Shown here: positions 12,901-23,440 of the stretch, piece by piece | How the letters are laid out: each line of letters opens with the position of its first letter | Numbering within the stretch: position 1 is the stretch's first letter | Position numbers and translations under genes: made by a program | The notes under the pieces: model-generated | What the model was told of the DNA's origin: nothing | Database searches by the model: none | Seen by the model: only the letters and a program-made list of their open reading frames with translations | From: Conoideocrella luteorostrata | Taxonomy: Eukaryota; Ascomycota; Sordariomycetes; Hypocreales; Clavicipitaceae | Length of the DNA stretch: 57,946 nucleotides | NCBI GenBank assembly: GCA_032433595.1 | Contig: JASWJB010000287.1 | Coordinates: forward strand, 1-57,946 | Reading direction: 5' to 3'

Positions 12901-13638
12901 CCCAGTGCCTAATACTTAATAAAGTCGATCTCTTTTCTTCTGTTTTTCTCCTGCATCGTTCCATTGGGCGGATTGGCATCTTCGTCGCCCTCCTCTCCTT
13001 TGAAAAGCAATTGCCGATATTTGGCGGTCTAATAGTGACGGTAGTGTGCCCTTTTGTTTGCCCCCTGCAACGAAACAAGGGGATCGGTTGAGTGGCTGGG
13101 CTAGGTGTGCGCTTCGTCTACGCGCTGGGCTTGCGACCTTACTCCCTACCGTCGTTACACTACAATCCTTTTCAAAGGCACGAAGCAAAGCAGACTGAAG
13201 AGAGAAGAGAAATCTCTACCTTCATCAGCTACATTCACGGTCACTTTTGTGCAGGACGCTGCGCATTCGACAATTGACTCGCGCTATCATCGCTACTGTT
13301 GTGGTCTGAGCCACTACACAAGCCTCAGCTGCACTAAACTAGGTAAATTTTGCCTGACTATTACTTCTTTTTCTTTGCCAAACACGGTGTTTTCTTTTCT
13401 TTATTTTTTATTTTTCCCAATAACCTCTGCATCTCCCGTGCGGTCTATTCCAAATACGGATTGGTAAAGAGAGCCAAGACTTGCGGTGGTTTCCTCCGTC
13501 TGTCGTCACGCTGCTCAATCTTACTTTGGACCCTTTTATCCAATTGCATTCCAACCAGACGCAAACATTCCTTGCCTCACCCAAGTTTACCTAAACAACG
13601 AGCCTTTCTCGTTAACGATAACACAGCTATAATCAATC
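9942..13638. other. 3.7-kb gene-poor region and promoter of the tail-anchored protein gene
   Basis: No gene is recognised. TACTCCGTA-type palindromic motifs occur near 11408-11421, 11780-11802 and 12500-12513. A GAGAGCAGA short repeat lies near 10146-10170. The last 700 bp before 13639 are rich in pyrimidine tracts, with long CT stretches at about 13355-13440, as is usual for the promoter and leader of an expressed fungal gene. Confidence 0.45.
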
Positions 13639-14091
13639 ATGGCATCACACGAAGAGAAGACTCAAGGCTATCCCTTGACGGAAACCAATCTAACCGTACC
13701 CAACCGAACGGCCAAAGGACCGTCAGTTCGAACGGCCTCCTTGGAGCGAACGCCGAGCGGAACGACCGCACGGTCTGACAACAGCAACCCGTTCGAAACA
13801 GATGTCGAGGCTATGCTCACCAACAGCTCCGTTGACAAACCAAGGGGCAGCGTCATTCTTACCAGAAAGAAGGATTGCCAGGTCTGGCCTGACAAACGCG
13901 ACTGGAAGCAGAGAGCCAAGGCGGCCAAGAAGAACCGCAGCTGTGCATTCATGCAAAAACTAAGCCGCCGAAATAGAAATTTGATCAAGGCCTTGATCAT
14001 TGTCCTCGTCGTTGGCATCGCAGTTGCCGTCGGCTTCGGCGTCAGCAAACCTCTTGGAGCCCCTATCTGGGGTGACAACACCTCGCACTAG
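13639..14091 (+). CDS. Small tail-anchored membrane protein, function unknown
   Basis: This is a single exon of 150 codons with a good start context (AATCATGG). The first 110 residues are hydrophilic and Ser/Thr-rich. A basic stretch (about 90-114, many Lys/Arg including LSRRNRNL) then precedes one hydrophobic segment of about 21 residues (about 115-135, ALIIVLVVGIAVAVGFGV), followed by only 15 residues. This layout fits a C-tail-anchored or type II protein with its bulk in the cytosol. I do not recognise a domain. The strong pyrimidine-rich upstream region suggests it is expressed. Confidence 0.75.
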   Translation: MASHEEKTQGYPLTETNLTVPNRTAKGPSVRTASLERTPSGTTARSDNSNPFETDVEAMLTNSSVDKPRGSVILTRKKDCQVWPDKRDWKQRAKAAKKNRSCAFMQKLSRRNRNLIKALIIVLVVGIAVAVGFGVSKPLGAPIWGDNTSH

Positions 14092-16326
14092 GAACTCAAC
14101 TTTCGCAACGACTTTATCATTGAGCATTTCCACGAAACACGTCAGCAATCACGGTCACAATATTGGCATAAATATGCGTTTTCCGACTTCAATACTGGTT
14201 GTAATACCCTCGAGAACGGCATGCAGTGCCGTCGGCGCCCAAGTGCCTAATTATTTTCTTATTCGTTTTCTTCCACACACTTCTCTCGGCTCTGTGGGGG
14301 TTCGTTTTTGGAGCAACAACTGCAATTTTTACAGCTACAGCAATATTTGCAGCACTGCTTTGTCAGTCCCGACCGAAACAGGAGAAGATCATTCGCATTA
14401 CAGCACGGCGTTTCCTGGCGTTTTTAGCCCTCAACGGGTAGCTACACATATTGATATTACAAGATGGAGGAGAAATATGATACGGATCGATTCGTTAGAT
14501 CATGGAAGACATGTGTTTGTTTTAGAGTAAAGGCTTATAGATGTGCGTCTGGGAATATGGATGCAATACATTTAGGCCATGTAATGAGCCTCGTGCCAAT
14601 TTACCCGGACCATTTAGCCTGTCCACATTCTCAGCCGTGATTATTTATTATGCGTCGACCGAAAGTCTCTAATCGATTGTGGTTGAAGCTTAGCCGCCTG
14701 CCTTTGCGGGAAACCACCTTGCAATTGAGTTTTCATTATTGGCTAAGGACAATAGTGCCCGTAGGACTCCACCACGACGTGGCGCGGCATCTGTGTGGTC
14801 AACTCGTCAACAGGTGCGCTCTGTTTCTCTAGGTTCCTGCACAAGCTGGCCTGGAACATGCAGAGCGCCCCGCCGCCACCAGCTAGCTCCAGCTTTTATC
14901 TATTTACCCAATCTGCCAGTACGCGGAGTACTCCGTTGTTAGTCCTGCCGTGTCATGTCAAGTAACTAGTACTCCGTAGGCTGGTCGCCCATGTGTTCTC
15001 CATCTCTGGTGCCTGGTCAACTGTGAAGCGAGAGATCTTGTTCAAGTCTAGATGGATTGCGGGCCAACTACAGCCACTAACCACTCAAGCTCTGAAGACG
15101 CATGCTAAGTGCGGCATTTAGCTGCGTATCGTACGATGGACTGCGCGTAGTGCCTACTGTTGACGCTCAGGCTGTTTGAATATGCAGCGTAAAAGCAGAC
15201 AACTACTTAGGTGCTTGCCCTGACGTTCTGGAAGGACTATGAGGAATTTGTCTGGAATCGTGGTGCGGGGTTAACGTTATCAGTTGGCCATCTTTGGCAC
15301 CAGTGACATGCCGGACGGATTGTTGTGGTTGTTAGGTAACTAGTAGCAGAGCGCCGACGTTACGTTTCTGCGCGGGCCGCAGCAATGTAGGTAAGACCAC
15401 TGGTCCGTGATAATGAGCATGACGGAAGTATTTGATCGGTGAAGGGGCTGTAATGTGGGATCGATAACGCAGAGGCTTGTGTGGATCGCTGAAACAAGGG
15501 AGGTTATAATGATGAGCCGTGGCAAAGGGGTGCTTCTAGATTGAATGCAATATACATGTATGATTGTACTATTTGTCACGAGTGCGTTAGATGCTGCTTA
15601 CGTGCCATTGTAACCAATAATACTAGATTGCCATGTTGTCTAATTGCCAATGTACTCCGTATCAGTGTATGCCTCTCCCCTGCAGGCCATCTTCCCGTCC
15701 TGTGTCATCATCATCGTTCTCTTCTTCCTCGTCGTCTTCTGCTTTTCTGCTTTAACCCGCCAATCCACATATACAGTACTGTGCCATTGACCTCACTGGG
15801 CCAGCCCAAAATCCAAACACCACATACAGAACTAGACGCGGGTAACGCATTCATCGGCTGAGGAGTCCGGCCGGCATGACCGTTGATCTTGCATCGGTGT
15901 GCCAAGCCGTCATCCATCGCCCGCCGTTTAAAAGCTCAACTGCAATGGGCAGCTCTGGTGCCCGGTAATACGGTCCAGTCAACCAGAAAGCCGACCAATC
16001 TAGCCAAACAAGACAAAGAAAATAAGTGCGGTTAGTATGATTACAATGTGCTGATAATACTCCACTTCTGTCTTCCCATTCCTGTAGCAAGACAGTCCGT
16101 CATTCAGAAACACCAGCTATGGGTCACAAGCACACACCAACCCAGTGACGCTGGACCATTTGTAGCCTGGATCGTTCGTTCGTTTGTTTTCGATCCGCCA
16201 TTTTCCTATTATTAATCTCGAGTCGGAGACTGCATATCGTGACATTTGTACCGGAGAAACAGTCATGCTGCCTAAGATAAAAGTCGTTTATATCCAAGCG
16301 GAGCCAACTCTTACCAGACATGTCCG
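14092..16326. other. 2.2-kb intergenic region between convergent genes
   Basis: It lies between the 3' ends of the tail-anchored protein gene and the Spg1 gene. I see no coding sequence. Partial TACTCCGTA motifs occur near 14924-14936, 14970 and 15654. Open frames here are short and lack domains. Confidence 0.45.
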
Positions 16327-17333
16327 TCAGACAGACTGGTACAGCAGAAGAGGCTCGCCCACGTTTTCGATTTCGGGGATGGTGCATTTTAGGTCGAATG
16401 CCTTTGAAAGGACAATCTTGAAAATCTGCCAGTATAATTAGTTGGCTGTATCCAAGGGCGAGACGCTCATATATTACCTTTTGCACATTGATACTATGAC
16501 TCGTACTCGAAAATATCAATGACGCACGCATGGCCTTGGCAAAGCGCCTCGCCTACAGCAAAAGTTAGATTTTTCCAATTTGAACGTCATCTAAACGTCG
16601 GTCTTTTGACGTGGTTCCTTACCTGATTTGAAATCTCTTCTTGATCTGGGAGAGGAAAATTCACAAAGTGATCGTATTTCGTCCCTACCAAAATCGGGAT
16701 GGCTGTTTTGTTGAATCCTCGGCCTTGTCTGTACCATTCTTTGATGCTGTTGAGCGTGCTCTTCCGTGTCAAGTCAAACATGAACAAGATAGCCACCGCA
16801 TCATTACACACCAACGGCAACATGTTGACAAACTCTCGTTGACCGCCCAAGTCCCAGATTGAGAAGGTGATTTCGGTATTTCGGATTGAAATGGTCTTTT
16901 CCATGAAGTTAACACCCAGGGTTTGAATATAATCTTCATCCCAGCTGCCTTCGACGTATTTGACCATGAGGGATGTTTTGCCAATCTGCGCATCACCCAC
17001 CATCCCGACCTTGATCACCACGTGATTCCGACCGTTAGAGGGCTCGCCAGAGCCTGATCGATAGTCGCTGTGAGCTTGATGTGTTGGATTGGACAGCCCG
17101 CTTGCCGGCCGTGATAATGAAGGGCCAGGCACGGGAGGCGTGTATCGATGGGTGGGGTCGTCGTCGTGTCGCGGGCTGGCAGGCATGGCCTGGTCTAATG
17201 AATGGCCCTGTTGGTGGTGAAAGCCATTATTGGAGGCGATGTGCGGGGAGCCTTCGATGCCTCCGAATGTATCGTCGTGGCCATCGAGGGGCGTCACAGG
17301 CGCTTGGTGATCCGTCTCCATGGCGTCGACCAT
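16327..17333 (-). CDS. spg1: Septation GTPase Spg1/Tem1, three exons
   Basis: This Ras-superfamily GTPase is the switch at the top of the septation initiation or mitotic exit network and acts at the spindle pole body. Exons are 17333-16623, 16552-16478 and 16425-16327, giving 294 residues; donors are GTAAGG and GTAATA, acceptors TGTAG and GGCAG, all in phase. Visible are the P-loop GDAQIGKTS, switch region [19 protein letters not shown], the unusual base-recognition motif GTKYD (typical of the Spg1/Tem1 clade in place of NKxD), and the conserved C-terminal [16 protein letters not shown]. The start at 17333 (MVDAMETD) gives a disordered N-terminal extension of about 100 residues. The frame is open further upstream, so a longer or spliced N terminus is possible. 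Confidence 0.93.
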
Positions 17334-19519
17334 GGCCTCGTTGCCGTGAAGTTGGTCGGAGACAGCGGCACCCGCTGCGGGTTCTTGAAGAGGATCCAGC
17401 TTGGCAGCTTTTGGCGATTGTTGAGTGAGGTGAGTGGTATGGCCGCGGCCAGAGAGTGAGTGAGCAAAGAGCACGAAACAGACCAACGCGAGGAATTGCG
17501 GGTTGAAGCCTGACTTCAGCTGGTGGGACGCAACGCAACGGAGCCCGTCAGTTTCGGCGGAGAGACCGCACACCACCCTCCCTGCGAATAGGAAGCTAAG
17601 CTTGGGAGCAGCTGAATAGCACCAGAATGCACGCAGCAGGGAGCAGAATGACGGCTAATAAACAAAACAGCCCGATCTGCTGGGATTTGATCCCGGGTTC
17701 GATGGTGGTGGCCGGGATGTGGCGCCGGGGACTGGCAATAAAGATGAGGGGTTCAAATGATGGAAGAATGACGGGAAGTAATTTGAAGCTACTAATAAAG
17801 GAGCGCGCGTGAGCCAAACCACAGGCTTTCCGTTGAGGCGTAACTCGCTCAGTACTCCGTACAGAAGCCAGAACTCGACTCAGAAGCAGAAGCAGAAGCC
17901 TGACGGTTATGAGGACCTTAACCTTGCTTTGAATGGGCAGGGGTAGATTCGATGTGGGTTTTCCCGTCCTGCACAGCGTAACACGCACGATGGGATTAGA
18001 TGGTAGGGCAGACGAGAAGGGAGCAAGTTGGCGCAGTGTGGATTGGCGGAGGCGGAATTTTCAAACAACCGCAGTTTTGCTTGCAGCAATTGCATATTTC
18101 AATTGATGGTCAGCTCAATGCCCGAGCGAGTACTTGCTCAGTCGGGACGCCTGAACATTCGCTAAGAAAAACAGTGTTGATAAAACAATTGTCTACTTGT
18201 TGTGCGCTTGTGTTTGAAACTAGGGTTCATCCGAATATCGAGATCATGTCTAATTGCGTCAGTATCGCCGTCGCTAGGTGCTGTGCACTACCTTCAGGCC
18301 TTAGCGCCCGCTGTTGCAGCTGTGCATCGCGACAAAGAAGTCACTGATATGGCAAAGCTTTTGGCGTTCGTTTTACCAAGTACTTGGGCGTCTACGTATA
18401 GTAGTTTAGCCCGCTGAAGCGTCATGATGCAGGACGGCCTTTAACAGTAATATCTGCAATTTCCATTATCCGTCATCTTTCTTTCGAAGGGCGCAGTTTG
18501 CGGGAGACACAGCAGTAATGGCAAGGCAACAAAAAGCCCAAGACAGTCCTCAGACCCATGCTCATGCACTCTGTACTTCGGTGCTGCCGATTCAAGGCCG
18601 GATATATGCCGTGAGTGTTTCAAACTCTCCCAATTGATACATATCGCGTAATGTCTCTCGCTTGTGGCAGGTGAGTTGTCCATTCTCATCTGTGCATGGG
18701 GCGAGGGCCTCTCGCCTGTGCCTTGCGGAGGCCGTTGGGGCTCCTGGTGTCTGTGACGCCACTGCAGAACATCGCACAACAGCGCGTAGTCACTGAGCCA
18801 CAGCGCCTAACTGAGAGCCACCGCCGCAAGCAGCGCGGTCCGTTTTCGCCTAGTCAGCCCGCTCCCGCATCTTGGCTTCTTCCGCCCATGCCTTGTTTGA
18901 TGCCCATCAATCGATAGCTATCTGCCAGTCTTGAATGCAGGGGCTTTCTCTCATCTTATGCACACAGGTCTGTCCTAATTTTCAGAGAAGACTAGAAATT
19001 TCTTCATGTCAACCGCCATTGCATTGCATTCTTTTACGTACAGCGCTCCCCCTCGATCCCTCGCCTCTCGTAACCTCCATCCTCTTGAGGCAAAGAAGGG
19101 ACAAACCAAGGAAGCTATTATGTTTCGTTTGCTTTGATTGGCTGCGGCGCTCCATCCAGCACTTGACTGGCTCTCCCAAAACGCTCAAGCCCAACCCCAC
19201 ACATCTCCTGGTCTCCAATCAAGGTCTGCATCAGGTCCCGCTGCTCTTGAGAGCCCAAGCACCAGGCGATTTCGGCCTTGCAGCGTTGGCCCAGATGACT
19301 AAGTGAAATATTCAGTCGCTGAGCCGCCTGTAGCAGCTTCGCCGGAGGTCGGCCAAGTCCTTCAACAATCTTTCCGTCCGCCGCCTTATCAATGCTTAAT
19401 TCTTCTTTACGCCCGCAGTGACTGTTTGTTATTGACCAAGCAGTCGTAGTTGCTGCTGCATTCTGTGACAGAACATCTCCTCTCTCTATCGTCACGTTCA
19501 GCACATATCTTCCGACACA
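17334..19519. other. 2.2-kb divergent region between Spg1 and GCV3 genes
   Basis: This space must hold the promoters of both genes. I see no gene in it. A TACTCCGTAC motif lies near 17853, and an AGAAGCAGAAGCAGAAGC triplet run lies at about 17883-17900. The pyrimidine-rich stretch before 19520 resembles the GCV3 leader. Confidence 0.45.
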
Positions 19520-20128
19520 ATGGCTTCGATTGCCTGTTCTTTGCGCGCTGTCGCCCGGCCCGCGGTTATGCGCGCCGCTCCCCGCGCCGCCTTCCGCAGC
19601 TTTTCAACCTCTCGCATAAGTACGTGGCGGTAGCCGTCCTCGAAATCCTGCCTTTCTTCTAGCATTAGCGATGTGGCCCGGGGTTTTCAGAGCGGCATGA
19701 AGAGTACCTACTAACACGTACCTCATCTAGGCTTGGTCAAGAAGTACACCAAGGACCACGAGTGGGTTGACCTGTCCGCCGACCGCAAGTCCGCCACTAT
19801 CGGAATCTCTGAATACGCCTCCGAACAGCTTGGTGACGTTGTCTACGTCGAACTCCCCGAGACCAGCGGCGATTTCGTAGAGCAGGGAGACGCCATTGGT
19901 GCCGTCGAATCCGTCAAGTCTGCCAGCGACATCAACGCCCCGATCAAGTGCAAGGTTGTCCAAGGCAACGTTTTGCTTGAGGAAAAGCCCTCTACCATTA
20001 ACCAGGTTCCTGAGGATGACAGCAATGGCGGTGGCTGGATCGTCAAGGTCGAGGTTGACGAGCAAGGTGCTAAAGAGTACGATGAGCTGATGGACGTCGA
20101 GTCATACAAGGCTTTTACTTCTGAGTAA
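19520..20128 (+). CDS. GCV3: Glycine cleavage system H protein, mitochondrial, two exons
   Basis: The H protein carries the lipoyl arm that shuttles the aminomethyl group between the P, T and L proteins of the mitochondrial glycine decarboxylase complex, and in fungi also supports lipoate transfer. Exon 1 is 19520-19619 and exon 2 is 19731-20128 (165 residues). The intron has a GTACGT donor, a CTAAC branch site and a TCTAG acceptor. Residues 1-33 are rich in Arg and Ala without acids and end in FRSFSTSRI, a clear mitochondrial presequence. The mature part starts KKYTKDHEWV and has the lipoylation site ESVKSASDI, whose Lys is the attachment residue. It converges with the HEM3 gene. Confidence 0.96.
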
Positions 20129-20570
20129 CGAGCTTGGGAGGTAATCGGTTTTGCTTGATTGCGTAGCTTTAGCTTTGGGGAGGGGGGTTTGGAAACAGCT
20201 GATGGAGCAATAGACAACCGTTTGTGTGTTTCCTTGCGCGGGACATATCTGGGATCTTTACTCAAATCCCTTGTTTGTATTTCACAACTTGGACACAGCT
20301 CAACCTGGCACAGGAACAAAAATGAAATTCTGACAAACGTTGGGGGTTGATCAACGATGTGGTATGATTTTACACCATAATCGAACGTAGAGCCAAATCG
20401 GTGCAACAACGTATTTATCACGCTGTACACATATTGCCCGTTGCTTGCCCAGTAGCCCATCAATACGCAGCAAACTACTTGGGACCGCAGTGTGTGGCGG
20501 CATGGTAAACCATTTTGACTTTTTTATTGGTCCTTTTACTGTTTTTACCTTCAGTCGCCCATCATGTTAG
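20129..20570. other. Intergenic region between convergent GCV3 and HEM3
   Basis: It holds the two 3' untranslated regions facing each other. I see no gene or repeat. Confidence 0.5.
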
Positions 20571-21554
20571 CTATTTTCCCTCTGGGCGAGCTTTATTGAT
20601 AGCGTCTAGAATTTTATCGGCCCCCTTACTAACCAACTCCTTTGCCGCCCTTCTGCCCAAATCGTCCGCTTCCTGTCTCGTAGCCAGTGCTTCCAGAAAG
20701 TCGACATCAACGTACTCCTTGCCATCCACAGAAACCACCGTCGCCCTCAGGCTCAACTTCCCCTCAACCCATTTTGTCTCAACCCCTATCGGCACACTAC
20801 AACCACCCTCCAGCTCCCTCATCAGACTCCTCTCCGCCAAGCAAGCCAATGTCGTCTCATGATGCTCAATTTTCCGAAGAGCTTCCAGCACCCGTTCATC
20901 CCCGGCCCTGCACTCCACACCCAGCGCACCCTGTCCCACGGCATGCAACATTCCCCCGTTTTCAAAGTCCAGATATTGCGAGATATGCTCTCCCAAGTCC
21001 ATGCGCAGGAGCCCTGCTGCAGCAAGAACAATTGCTACCAGCTCTTGGTCTGACTCGAGCTTTCCGAGTCTTGTTTGAATGTTCCCACGTACAGTCTTGA
21101 ATTGTAGGTGAGGGTACCGTCTAGCCAGCTGTGCCCGTCTACGGATGCTACTCGTGCCGATGACGCTGCCGTCTGGTAACTGATCTATTGTTTGCCACTT
21201 GTTTTTGTCTCGCAGTTCTTTTTTTATGACCAGTACATCGCGAGCGTCCTCACGGGTGGTGATTGCGCCGAGGGTACAGTTGTCGGGTAAGACGGTGGGC
21301 ATGTCTTTGAGGGAGTGAACGACGATATCGACTTCTCCGGCAGTGAGCATATCCTCGAGCTGGGTTGTCCAGAGGCCCTTGCCGCCGAAGTTGTAGAGGG
21401 CTGTGTTCTGGTCGCGATCGCCGGTGGTGGTGGTGCCGCGGATGGGGAAGGAGTCGGAGGGGAAAAGCGCTTGGAGGGAGGCAACGACGAGCTCGGCTTG
21501 AGCCATGGCCAAGGGCGATTTGCGAGTGCCGACGGTGATAGAGTTTGCAGCCAT
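20571..21554 (-). CDS. HEM3: Porphobilinogen deaminase (hydroxymethylbilane synthase)
   Basis: It condenses four porphobilinogens into hydroxymethylbilane, the third step of heme synthesis, in the cytosol. It is a single uninterrupted exon of 327 residues, the usual family length. Visible are the N-terminal VGTRKSPLAMAQ, the GDRDQ loop, HSLKDMP with the catalytic Asp84, GTSSIRRRAQL for substrate binding, RGNIQTRL, and the cofactor-attachment loop GGCSVPIG with Cys252, which holds the dipyrromethane. All key residues are present and no mitochondrial presequence is seen. The start ATG at 21554 directly precedes the conserved ITVGTRKSPLA strand, which fixes it well. Confidence 0.97.
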   Translation of the reverse strand: MAANSITVGTRKSPLAMAQAELVVASLQALFPSDSFPIRGTTTTGDRDQNTALYNFGGKGLWTTQLEDMLTAGEVDIVVHSLKDMPTVLPDNCTLGAITTREDARDVLVIKKELRDKNKWQTIDQLPDGSVIGTSSIRRRAQLARRYPHLQFKTVRGNIQTRLGKLESDQELVAIVLAAAGLLRMDLGEHISQYLDFENGGMLHAVGQGALGVECRAGDERVLEALRKIEHHETTLACLAERSLMRELEGGCSVPIGVETKWVEGKLSLRATVVSVDGKEYVDVDFLEALATRQEADDLGRRAAKELVSKGADKILDAINKARPEGK

Positions 21555-22299
21555 GGTTGCGACTTGTCGACGGCGTTTGGAGTTTGCGTGTGATGGGAAT
21601 TTGTGTCGGAAGTGGCACTGGTAGGTTAAGAAATTATTGTCGGACCTGAGAAGCTAGGTCAATTGGTCAATTCATGGAGGGGTCGCAACAGCTGTCAACC
21701 GGCGGGGTAGGTCGGCCAGCAGCATGCTTTGCAAGGCGGGGCAACAGCGATTATTTAGACCTTAATGGTCACCGTGCGAGTGTACAGTGCTGACCATCAT
21801 TTCGTACAATGCACTGCGGTTGGTGTGTTTGTCCCGTGAAGTGAAGCTTTGAACTCGTGCTACAAGTCGAATTCGAGGGATGGCAGTCGAAGTATACGAC
21901 ATGGAGTATCTAATACTTCTAGCATATCCAAATAAGAGTGCAGCAGGACATCGAATCCCTCGTCGCTCCCCCTGTCCCGGTTACTTATAGAATCGATTTG
22001 CCAACATTGGCTACACACTGGTCTGTGTCAGTAATCCTGCTTGCCACTCGCACATGGCTCGCCAGACTGTAACATGAACACAAAAACAAGATGCTTTCCT
22101 CGAATCTACATAAAGCAGTACGAATTTGGGGCCATGTCTTACGGGAATCAAACCACTCATATATAAACGACATGAAACCCTTCACCATCGCAAGCCGCTT
22201 CCTATTTTGTAGTGTCCTGACAGCCATATTCATCCACAGAGATCACTACAGCCAGCCCCGTTGCGAAGAAAACCCATTTGATCACTACGCTTTCTCAAA
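21555..22299. other. Divergent intergenic region, HEM3 and small secreted protein gene
   Basis: It contains the upstream regions of both flanking genes. I see no gene or repeat. Confidence 0.45.
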
Positions 22300-22794
22300 A
22301 TGAGATTCATACTCCCATTTCTAACCTCCATCACACTCATCAAAGCCTCACAGGCATCAGTTGCAGATACATTCGTTGCGGCGCCCAACTCGTCAACCTC
22401 CGCGGCACCAACATCAACTCCAGACGGAACCATCTGTGAATGCGGTTACACGTACTGCTCTTCCGTCCTGATGGCCATGAGTACGTATCTCGAAAAGAAA
22501 ATAGTCAGACCAAAATGATATCAATTCTGACACGCACTTCATGTAGAAAAGCCATGGACTTCGCAACAACTCGCGAGTGCATATTGTGCCACACCCAACG
22601 CCGTGTGCAGCAGCGGCGGTAAACCCAGCACAGGTGTAAGCTCTGCCTTGTACATCTGTTTGTGTAATGACCCTGGTCAGAAGCTGGGAAATACCCTGAA
22701 TTTGCTGTGTGCTTGTGATAAGTGTATGGTTGTCGCGCCGGATTTCAGGGGCAGGTGTGAGACGCCGTGTCATGCGGGCCAGTGCAAGGCTTGA
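22300..22794 (+). CDS. Small secreted cysteine-rich protein, two exons
   Basis: Exon 1 is 22300-22480 and exon 2 is 22547-22794, with a GTACGT donor and TGTAG acceptor, phase kept by a split Lys codon; the product has 142 residues. Residues 1-19 (MRFILPFLTSITLIKASQA) form a typical signal peptide. The next 25 residues are a Ser/Thr/Pro/Ala linker likely to be O-glycosylated. The rest has 13 cysteines, including CECGYTYC, the CLC and CAC pairs and a CETPCHAGQC tail, with no hydrophobic anchor. I do not recognise the fold. Size, secretion and cysteine content fit the broad class of effector-like or cell-wall small secreted proteins; a role in host or microbe interaction would be speculation. 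Confidence 0.82.
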
Positions 22795-23440
22795 AACAGG
22801 GTAATGGTTTAAGTAATATGAGCTTGAGGCTTAGACCAAAGTAGTGGTCGTCGTCATCGTGCAGTTGTTGACGAAGCTATGGAGGCTGTGGAGGGATGGA
22901 TTGAGGCTGGGATAAAAACACGCGAGTTTAACAGTCCATCAACACGAATTCTTTAATCATGCAAAATATATAGCCAAAAAAAACCCCCCATTTTCTTCAT
23001 GATCAATTGCACTGTTTTGGACTACAGAAAATAAAATCTCTCAGATTGATGAATGAACGTGAAAACGGAGCTGCACGTGAACCTACACTTGTTATAGGGT
23101 AGTGCTGGCGAAGGCGCAGGCAACTTGGATGTTGTGGTTCGGCGTCGGTTAGGTATAAGTTCAAAATACAACGTCAATTCTGGTCTAGAAATTACTCTTC
23201 TCTATAATTGCATATTTAATATAAACTATATCACCATATCAGTGTGAACTCTCCGCTGGGGTACATTACCCAATCAGCCGCGTCCTGGACGGGTATCCTA
23301 CCCCCCGTTGTCGCCTGCACCGGCCAGCTTCAGTCAGCAATGCAACGGCATCCTTGACACCAATCCTATCGTAAACAACACTGATCAAATAGATTTTAGA
23401 CGCATTGGATGGTCTAGAACCTTCCATAAAGGAACACATC
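22795..23440. other. Intergenic region upstream of the S9 peptidase gene
   Basis: It is AT-rich around 22960-23000 and 23200-23240. I see no gene. Confidence 0.45.

Noticed and set aside
17695..17710. GGGTTCGATGG, a possible tRNA T-arm
   Set aside because: No matching A box and no cloverleaf partners upstream.
17596..17988. 130-codon minus-strand frame upstream of Spg1 as an extra N-terminal exon
   Set aside because: It has no clear donor joining to the Spg1 frame, and its composition differs from known Spg1 extensions; the start at 17333 suffices.
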